This document shows positions 57,086 through 64,000 of a stretch of DNA of 64,000 bases, piece by piece. Each line of letters opens with the position of its first letter. Position 1 is the first letter of the stretch. The DNA is taken from NCBI RefSeq assembly GCF_001593955.1, contig NZ_LTAZ01000001.1, forward strand, positions 248,001 through 312,000. The letters run 5' to 3'. Below the pieces are notes generated by a model that searched no databases, was not told the origin of the DNA, and was given only the letters and a program-made list of their open reading frames with translations. A program made the position numbers and the translations under genes. The stretch is from Halalkalicoccus paucihalophilus. GTDB lineage: Archaea > Halobacteriota > Halobacteria > Halobacteriales > Halalkalicoccaceae.

Positions 57086-58357
57086 ATGAGCACCGACCAC
57101 CTGATCGAGATCAGGCGCGACTTGCACCGTCACCCCGAGCCCGCGTGGCGCGAGTTCTACACCACCTGCCGCATCGTCGAGGAGCTCGAACGGATCGGCG
57201 TCTCCGACCTGTACGTCGGGCGCGAGGCGATCGATACCGACGAGCGGCTCGCGGTCCCCGAATCCTCGGAACTCGTCGAATGGTTCGACCGGGCGCGGGC
57301 GGCGGGAGCGAAGGAGGACGTCTTGGAGCGCCTCGACGGCGGTTATACGGGCTGTGTCGCCGTGATCGAGCAGGGGGAGGGGCCTACAATCGGGCTTCGC
57401 GTCGACATCGACGGCCTGCTGCGCGGCGAGAGCGAGGCCGACGAGCACGTCCCCGCCGCGGAGGGCTTTCGCTCCGAGAACGAGGGCGCGATGCACGCCT
57501 GCGGGCACGACGCCCACGCGACCATCGGGCTGGGCGTGATCGAGGCCGTAAAGGAAAGCGACTTCGAGGGCACGCTCAAGGTGTTCTTCCAGCCCGGCGA
57601 GGAGATGATCGCCGGCGGCAAGGCGATGGCCAAAAGCGAGCACCTCGCGGACGTCGAGTACCTGCTGGCCCTCCATATCGGCCTCGACCACCCCACGGGC
57701 GAGGTCGTGGCGGGGATCGACGACTTCCTCGCGGTCTCGCACCTCCACGCGGAGTTCTCGGGCGAGCCTGCGCATGCCGGGGCCGAACCCGACGCCGGCG
57801 AGAACGCGGTGCAGGCGATGGCGACGGCGGTGAGCAACCTCTACGCGATCCCCCGCCACCACGACGGGGCGACCCGAGTTAACGCCGGACAGGTCGGCGG
57901 CGGCACCGCCTCGAACATCATCCCCGAGCACGCCTACATCGAGGGCGAGGTACGGGGCCAGACCACCGAACTCATGGAGTACATGCGCGAGCGCGCCGAT
58001 CGCGTGCTCGAAAACGCCGCCGCGATGCACGGCTGTGAAGTGGCGGTCGAAACCCGCGGCGAGGCCCCCAGCGCGAGAAGCGACGACGCGCTGGTCGAGG
58101 TCGTCGGCGCGGTCGCACGCACAACGCCGGGCGTCGGGAACGTCCTCGATCGGGACGCACTGGGCGGCAGCGAGGACGCGACCTACCTCATGCGGGAGGT
58201 CCAGAAGAACGGCGGCTATGCGAGCTACGTCGGGATCGGCACCGACCACCCCGGTGGCCACCACACCGCGACCTTCGACGTCGACGAGGAGAGTATCGGC
58301 ATCGGCATCGACGTGATCAGCCGGTCGATCGAGGAAATCGCGGCGACTCGCCCGTAG
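57086..58357 (+). CDS. M20-family amidohydrolase
   Basis: A 423-residue zinc aminoacylase of the AbgA/HipO type. RRDLHRHPEPAWREFYT, ACGHDAHATIGLGVIEAV with the Cys-Gly-His-Asp-Ala-His metal site, VFFQPGEE, LHIGLDHPTGEV, SGEPAHAGAEPDAGENAVQA, NIIPEHAYIEGEVRG and GTDHPGGHHT are in family order. Such enzymes cleave N-acyl amino acids, aminobenzoyl-glutamate or related amides. ATG at 57086 is preferred to the GTG 6 nt upstream. No pathway is set by neighbours. Confidence 0.92.
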   Translation: MSTDHLIEIRRDLHRHPEPAWREFYTTCRIVEELERIGVSDLYVGREAIDTDERLAVPESSELVEWFDRARAAGAKEDVLERLDGGYTGCVAVIEQGEGPTIGLRVDIDGLLRGESEADEHVPAAEGFRSENEGAMHACGHDAHATIGLGVIEAVKESDFEGTLKVFFQPGEEMIAGGKAMAKSEHLADVEYLLALHIGLDHPTGEVVAGIDDFLAVSHLHAEFSGEPAHAGAEPDAGENAVQAMATAVSNLYAIPRHHDGATRVNAGQVGGGTASNIIPEHAYIEGEVRGQTTELMEYMRERADRVLENAAAMHGCEVAVETRGEAPSARSDDALVEVVGAVARTTPGVGNVLDRDALGGSEDATYLMREVQKNGGYASYVGIGTDHPGGHHTATFDVDEESIGIGIDVISRSIEEIAATRP

Positions 58358-58404
58358 TTCCCAACGGTCGCAGGCGGGTCCCGAACCCCGGGATCGCCGC
58401 GGAA

Positions 58405-58929
58405 TCAGTCGGCCGCCGCGGGCTGGGCCTCAACCCGCTCGAGGACCGCCGAGAGCCACGCGGGCAGGTCGTCGGGGTATCGGGCGGTGATAAGGTTGTC
58501 GTCGACGACGCACTCCTCGTCGACGAACGTCGCGCCGGCGTTCTCGATGTCGACCCGGATCGACCAGTAGCCGGTGGCCTCCCGGCCCTCCAGAACATCG
58601 GCGCTGATCAGCAACTGGGCGCCGTGACACACCGACGCGATGGGTTTGTCGCTCGCGTCGAACTCCCGGACGAGATCGACCGCCTCCTCGGCCTCCAGCC
58701 GGAGGTTCTCGGGGGCGTGCCCGCCCGGCACGACCAGCAGGTCGTACTCGTCCTCGCTCGCGTCCGAAATCGCGAGGTCGGCGTCCATCTCCTCGCCGAT
58801 CTTTCCCACTACCGACTCGCCGGCGGGTGTGGCGAGCGCGACGTCGAGACCGGCCTCCTGAAGCCGGTAGTAGGGGTAGGTGAGTTCGCTGTCCTCGAAC
58901 CCGTCGGTGGTGACGATGAGTGCCTTCAT
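58405..58929 (-). CDS. DJ-1/PfpI family protein
   Basis: A 174-residue class I glutamine-amidotransferase-like protein. KALIVTTDGFEDSELTYPYYRLQEAGLDV carries the family Glu, LLVVPGGHAPENLR the turn, and IASVCHGAQLLISADVL the reactive Cys with its His. Relatives act as peptidases, glyoxalase-type deglycases or stress chaperones; which of these applies is not decided by sequence. ATG at 58929. Convergent with the M20 gene; divergent from nhaC. Confidence 0.93.
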   Translation of the reverse strand: MKALIVTTDGFEDSELTYPYYRLQEAGLDVALATPAGESVVGKIGEEMDADLAISDASEDEYDLLVVPGGHAPENLRLEAEEAVDLVREFDASDKPIASVCHGAQLLISADVLEGREATGYWSIRVDIENAGATFVDEECVVDDNLITARYPDDLPAWLSAVLERVEAQPAAAD

Positions 58930-59056
58930 GGCACTCTTCTATACTCCTGCCAGCCACGAAACGAGCGCCACAGCCATCGCACCGTCTTTATATCCCCGTG
59001 TCACCGAGTCGCTCGTTCGCACGCCTCAATATCACCCTTGTTTATCTTTGAATGGG

Positions 59057-59064
59057 TATTTATT
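59057..59064 (+). promoter_or_regulatory. TATA-like box of nhaC
   Basis: TATTTATT lies 23-30 nt before the ATG at 59087. This points to a leaderless nhaC transcript and supports that start over the long upstream frame. Confidence 0.5.
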
Positions 59065-59086
59065 CCTCGAGAGCATAGCGCACTCG

Positions 59087-60556
59087 ATGGCAGAGATGGG
59101 CTTCATGCCGCGTTCGTACGAGGACATTCCCGCCGAGCGCCGTCCGTCGATGGGACAGGCGCTGGTCCCAGTGGTGGGGATGATCGCCTTCCTGTTGATC
59201 GGGTCGGTCGGCTTCGGGCTCGACCCACACATGCCGCTGCTGTGGGGCTGCGTGCTGACCGGGTTGATGGGGCGATACTGGCTGGGCTATACGTGGGACG
59301 AGCTCTTCTCGGGGATCGCCGACAGCCTGCTGATGGGCATTCAAGCGATCCTCATCCTGTTCGTGATCTACATGCTGATAGCGACGTGGATCGGCTCGGG
59401 AACGATCCCGGGGCTGATCTACTACGGGCTCGAACTGCTCACGCCTGCGGTCTTCCTGCCGGCGACCGCGCTGATCACGACCGTTTCGGCGTTCGCGATC
59501 GGCTCGTCGTGGACCACCGCCGCGACCCTGGGCGTCGCGCTCATGGGGATCGGACAGGGGTTGGGCGTCCCCGCGCCGATGACCGCCGGCGCGGTGCTGA
59601 CGGGCGCGTACACCGGCGACAAGATCACGCCGCTTTCGGACACGACGAACCTCGCCGCGGCGGTGACCGACACCGACCTGATGGAGCACGTCAACACCAT
59701 GCGCGTGGGCACCGGCCTCGCGCTGGGGATCGCGCTGGTCGCCTACTCGATCCTCGGCCTGCGGATCTCCGGGTCGATCCCCACGGGGCAGGTCGAGACC
59801 ATTCAGTCGGGGATCCTCGCGGGCTACGAGGTCAATCCCGTCGTGTTCCTCCCGCTCGCCATCACGTTCGGGCTGGCGCTCGTGGGCTATCCGGCGCTGC
59901 CGGCGCTGGTCGCGGGGGTCTTCGCGGGCGTCGGGACCATGTTGCTCGTCCAGGGGGTCGGGTTCGCCGAGGCATGGCAGATCGCCCAGTCGGGGACCGC
60001 CCCGGAAACGGGGACGGCGCTGGTCGACGACCTGCTCGCGAGCGACGGGCTGAACGGCTCGGCATGGACGGTCTCGATCGTCGTCGTCGCGCTCTCGCTG
60101 GGCGGGCTGCTCGAACGAACCGGGACGCTCGCCGCGCTCGCACGGGGAATCGAGGGGGTCATCCACAGCGTCGCGGGGCTGACGGTCAGTACGGGCGCCT
60201 CGGCCTTCGCGATGAACGGTCTCGCGGGCCAGCAGTACATGAGCATCGTCGTCCCGGCGATGACCTTCCGGGGGGTCTACGAGGAGTTCGGGCTGGAGAG
60301 CAAGAACCTCTCGAGAGCCGTCGAGGCCGCCGGTACCACCACGAGCGTGCTGATCCCGTGGAACGCCGGCGGCGCCTTTATGACCGCGACCCTCGGCGTC
60401 TCGCCGCTCGCCTACGGGCCCTACTATTTCCTCGGCTTCCTCTCGCCGGCGATCCTCGTGGTCATGGGGCTCACGGGGTGGAAGATCACCTACAAGGACG
60501 ATCCGGACGAGGAGCCCGGTCCGGCGCCGGGGCAAGCGCCCGCCGACGGGGACTGA
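59087..60556 (+). CDS. nhaC: Na+/H+ antiporter NhaC family
   Basis: A 489-residue membrane antiporter that expels Na+ (or Li+) for H+, important in brine. About 11-12 helices. FAIGSSWTTAATLGVALMGIGQGLGVPAPMTAGAVLTGAYTGDKITPLSDTTNLAAAV is the diagnostic NhaC block, and the second half holds GLAGQQYMSIVVPAMTFR with NLSRAVEAAGTTTSVLIPWNAGGAF. The start ATG at 59087 (AEMGFMPRSYEDIP) follows a TATA box; the open frame back to 58880 is non-coding. Tail is acidic and proline-rich. Confidence 0.95.
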   Translation: MAEMGFMPRSYEDIPAERRPSMGQALVPVVGMIAFLLIGSVGFGLDPHMPLLWGCVLTGLMGRYWLGYTWDELFSGIADSLLMGIQAILILFVIYMLIATWIGSGTIPGLIYYGLELLTPAVFLPATALITTVSAFAIGSSWTTAATLGVALMGIGQGLGVPAPMTAGAVLTGAYTGDKITPLSDTTNLAAAVTDTDLMEHVNTMRVGTGLALGIALVAYSILGLRISGSIPTGQVETIQSGILAGYEVNPVVFLPLAITFGLALVGYPALPALVAGVFAGVGTMLLVQGVGFAEAWQIAQSGTAPETGTALVDDLLASDGLNGSAWTVSIVVVALSLGGLLERTGTLAALARGIEGVIHSVAGLTVSTGASAFAMNGLAGQQYMSIVVPAMTFRGVYEEFGLESKNLSRAVEAAGTTTSVLIPWNAGGAFMTATLGVSPLAYGPYYFLGFLSPAILVVMGLTGWKITYKDDPDEEPGPAPGQAPADGD

Positions 60557-60703
60557 TACTGTCGGAGGTGACGAGTCGACTCGCAGTCCTCGGATGTCCC
60601 GAGACGGGGTTCCACGTCCGCGGTTCGAATATTCACGAAATCACGTCCGACCGTATGAGCCGTCGAACGCAACGTTTCTATGGGCGCACGCGGAGCGTCC
60701 GAC

Positions 60704-61262
60704 ATGCCGACCGAAACCGGTCTCGACGCGTTGCTCCCGGAACTCGACCTGATCGAGGACTCCGACCTCCGCGCGGGCGTGGGGGACGCGTAGCGCTCGG
60801 CGATCGAGGAGACTGGCGTCGAGGACCTCGAAACGCTCCCGTGGTACCCGCCGGTCCAGCGCGAACTCGACCTTCCCGAGGAGACGCTGCTCGCACACAT
60901 CCGGGACGTAACCGCGGGCGCGATCGCGCTCGCCGAAACCCTGATCGAGCGCCGGGATGTGCGGATCGACCTCGATACCGTCGTCGCGGGTGCGCTCGTC
61001 CACGACGTGAGCAAGCTCTACGAGTTCGACGGAACCGAGGAAAGCGAGATCGGGACGCTGCTGGGCCATCCCTACTTACGGGGTCCACGTCGTCGCGCGG
61101 GCGGGCCTGCCGACCGAGATGGGCCACATCGTCCTCTCTCACACCCGGCGGACGACCGTCGAACCAGCAACTATTGAGGCCGAGATCGTCCGCCGGGCCG
61201 ACGAGGCCGCGGCCGCCGCGATTCGTACTGAAGCGGTTTCGGACCTCCGGGACGCACCATGA
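60704..61262 (+). pseudogene. HD-domain phosphohydrolase, broken by stop and frameshift
   Basis: Translating from ATG 60704 gives PTETGLDALLPELDLIED, then DAW-to-stop: a TAG at 60791-60793 lies where the text expects Trp (D-A-stop-R-S-A-I-E-E). Reading on, LPEETLLAHIRDVTAGAIALAETLIE and GALVHDVSKLYEFDG show the HD motif. Near 61076 one extra T breaks the frame; removing it restores YYGVHVVARAGLPTEMGHIVLSHTRRTTVEPATIEAEIVRRADEAAAAA up to TGA at 61260. The whole is about 185 codons. Two independent lesions make a real pseudogene more likely than a base-calling error, though reads should be checked. Confidence 0.8.
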
Positions 61263-61337
61263 CCGAATTGACGGACGGCTGACCGCGAGCGCCGGAGGCG
61301 CGAGCGGACCTTTTTCGCCCAGATTTTTGCTCGGAGC

Positions 61338-61358
61338 GGTGCGCGCTTTGCGCGCACC
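61338..61358. terminator. Hairpin with flanking T-tracts between converging genes
   Basis: GGTGCGCGC-TTT-GCGCGCACC forms a 9-bp perfect stem. On the plus strand T-runs at 61312-61316 and 61325-61329 follow the pseudogene. On the minus strand CTTTTTAC, the complement of 61365-61372, follows the reductase stop. A bidirectional termination zone is the simplest reading; archaeal termination depends mainly on the T-runs. Confidence 0.5.
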
Positions 61359-61382
61359 CGACGAGTAAAAAGGTGGGTGAGT

Positions 61383-62753
61383 CTAGTACTTCGCTTCCGC
61401 GCCGGTCGTCTCGTAGATCCGGTCCATGATCGCGTCGCGCTCGCGCTGCCAGCCCGCGAGCGCTGAGGGTCGATCCGGGTAGCGTTCGTAGTGGTCAAGC
61501 AACTCGTCGGCGTGGCGCTTGGTCTTATAGAAGTCGAGGATCGTCCCCCAGTGGCCGAAGCTGCCGATCGCCGCCTGAAGCTTGAGCTTCAGCCCGAAAT
61601 CCGTACTCCCCGAATAGAGCGCTTCGGCGAGGTTCTCGCCGGGAAGGGAGACGAGCAGGCTTGTCAGCTCCGAGACCTCGACGGCCGTCGCCATGATGTT
61701 GTAGACGTCGAGTGCGGCGTAGCGCCCGCCGTAGTGGTCCATCACGCGCTCGTTGTAGTCCCAGAGCGCGCGCTCGCTCACGTCGCCGGTTTCGAGGGCC
61801 CGGATGGCCTGCTCACCCGCGTACTCGCCGGCATATGCGGCACCGGCGATCCCGCCGCCGGTCGTGGGGTTGACGTGGCCGGCCGAATCGCCGACGGCGA
61901 TAAAGCCCGGCGCGACCGCCGAATCGTAGGGCCGTCTGGTCGGGAGCGCGGCCCCGAGTTTGTCTTCCACTGTGGCGCCTTCGAACTCCGGGCGGGTCGC
62001 CAGATCGGCTTTGAGATCCTCGACCAGTTGCATCGGCTCCTCGTTCATCTGGAAGCCGACGCCCGCATTGATCTCGGTGCCCGTCCGCGGGAAGTACCAG
62101 AGGTAGCCGGCGGCGCGTTTGGTCGGTTTGAACACCAGGGCATCCTTCCACTCGACCTCCTCTTCGACGTGGACGATCTCTCTGTATGCGGAACAGAACT
62201 GCGAATAGGTGACGTTCGTATCGAAGGTCGCTTGCGAGAGGTCGGCCTTGTCCTGCAGGATCGAGAGCGCGCCCGCCCCGTCGATGGTGATTTCGGCCTC
62301 GACGGTCAGGGGCTCGCCCTTCCGGCGGGCCTTGACGCCCGTGATCCGGTTCCCGTCCTGAATCACGTCCTGAACGACGGTATCGTAGGAGAACTCCACG
62401 CCAGCGTCGTCGGCACCCCGGATGATCGCTTTCCCGTACTCGAAGCGATCGATCACGGCGAGTTCGCCCGGAACGGGGATATTGAGGACGGTGCCGTGTT
62501 CGGGGAGTTCGAACCGGCCGTGATCGACCTCGGTGTTGGTCATCGCGGGTTCGAGTTTCGAACGGGAGATCACATCGGGGAACTCGTCGGCGCCCTTCAG
62601 GGCGTCCCCGCAGGCGATGTGGCCCGCTTCCTCGCGTGTCTTTCGTTCGAGGACGAGCACGTCGTAGCCCGCCTCGGCGATCGTCGCCCCCGCATAACAG
62701 CCCGCCGTGCCGGCCCCTACGATAGCGACGTCGACGGACCTCGATCTACTCAT
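61383..62753 (-). CDS. Geranylgeranyl reductase family flavoprotein
   Basis: A 456-residue FAD-dependent reductase. VDVAIVGAGTAGCYAGATIAEAGYDVLVLERK (residues 7-38) is the dinucleotide fold, IACGDALKGAD follows and FIAVGDSAGHVNPTTGGGIAGAAYAGEYA binds the FAD. It should saturate geranylgeranyl chains of ether lipids (digeranylgeranylglycerophospholipid reductase) or of menaquinone. The divergent 2Fe-2S ferredoxin next door is a natural electron donor. ATG at 62753. Which isoprenoid it reduces is open. Confidence 0.92.
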   Translation of the reverse strand: MSRSRSVDVAIVGAGTAGCYAGATIAEAGYDVLVLERKTREEAGHIACGDALKGADEFPDVISRSKLEPAMTNTEVDHGRFELPEHGTVLNIPVPGELAVIDRFEYGKAIIRGADDAGVEFSYDTVVQDVIQDGNRITGVKARRKGEPLTVEAEITIDGAGALSILQDKADLSQATFDTNVTYSQFCSAYREIVHVEEEVEWKDALVFKPTKRAAGYLWYFPRTGTEINAGVGFQMNEEPMQLVEDLKADLATRPEFEGATVEDKLGAALPTRRPYDSAVAPGFIAVGDSAGHVNPTTGGGIAGAAYAGEYAGEQAIRALETGDVSERALWDYNERVMDHYGGRYAALDVYNIMATAVEVSELTSLLVSLPGENLAEALYSGSTDFGLKLKLQAAIGSFGHWGTILDFYKTKRHADELLDHYERYPDRPSALAGWQRERDAIMDRIYETTGAEAKY

Positions 62754-62863
62754 ACCCGGAGTGGCCGCGCGACCGGCAAAACGCTTTAGGTCGAATTCGG
62801 TCGTTCTGTCGCCGACACGACGGGAGATAAAGGGTTTTGGGCGAGTTGGCTGTAGGGGTGGCT

Positions 62864-63217
62864 ATGGCCACCTACACCGTCGAGTTCGTCGGCACCGGGG
62901 AGACGATCGAGGTCACTGACAAACAGACGATCCTCTCGCGGTGTCTGGAGGAGGGCATCGCCCAGGAGTACTCCTGTCGGGTCGGGATGTGTCTGGCGTG
63001 TACCGCCGAGATCGTCGAGGGAGAGGTGACTCAACCGGCCGCACGCGGCCTCAGCGAGGAGGAATCCGAAGAGTTCGCCCTGACCTGCATGGCCCGTCCC
63101 CGATCGGATCTGAAGCTCGATCGGGGGAAATACCCCCCGAGTATCGCGACCGACGAGCGGGCGAACCACACGGTCACAGGATCTGGTTCGGGCACCGTCG
63201 CCGCTGACGACGACTAA
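62864..63217 (+). CDS. 2Fe-2S plant-type ferredoxin
   Basis: A 117-residue ferredoxin with the [2Fe-2S] loop EYSCRVGMCLACTAEIVEG (C-x4-C-x2-C) and the fourth ligand in FALTCMARP. The N-terminus TYTVEFVGTGETIEVTDKQTIL starts at the beta-grasp fold, so it lacks the long acidic insertion of the main haloarchaeal ferredoxin. ATG at 62864 is preferred to a start 27 nt upstream. Divergent from geranylgeranyl reductase, 110 nt apart. Confidence 0.94.
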   Translation: MATYTVEFVGTGETIEVTDKQTILSRCLEEGIAQEYSCRVGMCLACTAEIVEGEVTQPAARGLSEEESEEFALTCMARPRSDLKLDRGKYPPSIATDERANHTVTGSGSGTVAADDD

Positions 63218-63684
63218 GCCTCCTTCTCGCGGCGAATCGCTGCGACCGTGTTCTGGATGTACTTGATCGCCGTCGCGATCGCCATCAGCCCGCTCATGAG
63301 CTCCTGCTGGCTCGCGCCGTCGGGGTAGATCCGGTGTTCGAACTGGATCGAGTCCACGTTCGGGAACTCCGTCGAGGTCTCCTCCTCGTCGAGGAAGGTG
63401 TAAAACCCGGGCGTCGCCGCGAAGACGGGGCCGATGCGGGCGAGCAGTTCGTAGCGCTGGTCGGGGTCGGCGATCACCGCCGCGGTGCGCTCGGTGTCGA
63501 AGGCGGCGCGGCCGACGATCCGGAGGGGGCCCCACGTGTCCTCCTTGATGACGTTCAGCGGGATATGCGAGAGGCGACACTGGATGCTGAAGGTCGCGGC
63601 GTTCTCGGTGGTCCGTTCGACGTCCTGAACCACCCGGTCGTCGAGCCACTTTTCGACCTGCTCGGCGGTGATGTCGTCGACCAT
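63214..63684 (-). CDS. DUF2299-like protein
   Basis: A 156-residue archaeal protein with the layout of the DUF2299 family. VEKWLDDRVVQDVERTTENAATFSIQCRLSHIPLNVIKEDTWGPLRIVGRAAF comes first, then YELLARIGPVFAATPGFYTFLDEE, and FEHRIYPDGASQQELMSGLMAIATAIKYIQNTVAAI at the end. The fold is related to chaperone-like YbjN/CesT domains; function unknown. ATG at 63684 is preferred. Its stop overlaps the ferredoxin end by 4 nt. Confidence 0.7.
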   Translation of the reverse strand: MVDDITAEQVEKWLDDRVVQDVERTTENAATFSIQCRLSHIPLNVIKEDTWGPLRIVGRAAFDTERTAAVIADPDQRYELLARIGPVFAATPGFYTFLDEEETSTEFPNVDSIQFEHRIYPDGASQQELMSGLMAIATAIKYIQNTVAAIRREKEA

Positions 63685-63776
63685 ACCCGACCTTCGTGGT
63701 CCGACACTAAAGGCTCGGTCCTGCATCTGCCGGTCTCGGGGGAGAAGGCTATCCGGTCGCGGGTCGTAGGTCGACC

Positions 63777-64000
63777 ATGCCACGGGTCGAGCAACTGTTT
63801 ATCGCACGAGAGGACTCCTCCCCGATGGAGTCCCTAGAGTCGGTCGAGGCCGTCGAGGGCGGGTTGGAGGGGGATCGCTACTGCACGGGGAAGGGCTACT
63901 ACTCCCCCTTTGACGTCTGTGAGGTGACGCTGATCGAAGGCGAGGCGATCGACGACATAGTAGACGAATTCGATATCGACCTTTCCGATGGGAGACACCG
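63777..64000 (+). CDS. MOSC-domain protein (3' end outside window)
   Basis: The first 74 codons of a protein starting PRVEQLFIAREDSSPMESLESVEAVEGGLEGDRYCTGKGYYS. The GLEGDRY start of the MOSC domain is followed by DVCEVTLIEGEAIDDI. MOSC domains carry the sulfur/molybdenum-cofactor fold of molybdenum cofactor sulfurases and YiiM-type enzymes. The reactive Cys would lie beyond the window edge. The frame is open to base 64000. ATG at 63777, divergent from the DUF2299-like gene. Confidence 0.85.
   Translation, partial: MPRVEQLFIAREDSSPMESLESVEAVEGGLEGDRYCTGKGYYSPFDVCEVTLIEGEAIDDIVDEFDIDLSDGRH

Noticed and set aside
58624..61368. Long plus-strand frame of more than 900 codons across nhaC
   Set aside because: It shadows nhaC and the HD pseudogene in another frame, and is Arg-rich without any domain pattern. 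High GC leaves long empty frames open.

Overview
The window reads as chromosomal DNA of a haloarchaeon (class Halobacteria). The base composition is GC-rich, and the predicted proteins are loaded with Asp/Glu and poor in Lys. The archaeal signature genes include ribosomal protein L15e, transcription factor S, the NAC homologue, sn-glycerol-1-phosphate dehydrogenase, geranylgeranyl reductase, the KH/beta-CASP nuclease FttA and archaeal-type ProRS. Several haloarchaea-restricted families also appear (HalOD1, DUF5787, DUF5789, DUF5797, DUF7282-like). Many genes have a TATA-like box 24-30 nt before the start codon, which fits leaderless transcripts. I do not assign a genus.

Layout. 1-8,008: the end of an aldo/keto reductase, a methyltransferase, a TrmB-type regulator, rpl15e, the E1-like ubaA, a Tat-exported protein, a lipoate-ligase-family protein, a DUF371 protein, nth, an exported alpha/beta hydrolase and dsbB. 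8,009-16,322: fttA with hairpins at its 3' end, a Tat-exported protein with a roughly 100-residue acidic tail, an asparagine-synthetase-like protein and proS. 16,323-25,983: the large glutamate synthase gltB behind an inverted-repeat operator candidate, an SSS symporter with a tiny partner protein, an EamA transporter, a thiol-peroxidase-like protein and an SDR. 26,076-35,382: egsA, a YihY-type membrane protein, a MaoC dehydratase, an S9 peptidase, a rhodanese, the folC-folP fusion and a gamma-carbonic anhydrase.

35,383-36,594 is an AT-rich foreign island with two overlapping reading frames that look like one HEPN-like protein split by a frame change. It is followed by the fused purN-purH(AICARFT) gene and purB. 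39,863-45,616 holds a complete succinylated diaminopimelate/lysine operon, dapA-dapB-dapD-lysA-dapF-dapE, with short overlaps throughout and a leader able to fold.

45,919-57,055 contains small informational and haloarchaea-specific genes: NYN, PUA, nac-trmI, HalOD1, duplicated PhoU/TrkA-C, tfs, MFS, crotonase, DUF5797/5787, a membrane protein with calcium-loop-like repeats, Nudix, ATP-grasp and a uS10 paralogue. 57,086-64,000: an M20 amidohydrolase, a DJ-1/PfpI protein, nhaC, an HD-domain pseudogene with two lesions, geranylgeranyl reductase facing a 2Fe-2S ferredoxin, a DUF2299-like protein and the start of a MOSC protein.

Functional links: egsA and geranylgeranyl reductase both serve archaeal ether-lipid synthesis. 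purNH, purB and folCP connect purine synthesis with folate one-carbon supply. The dap operon makes lysine. No IS element, CRISPR array or tRNA was recognised.
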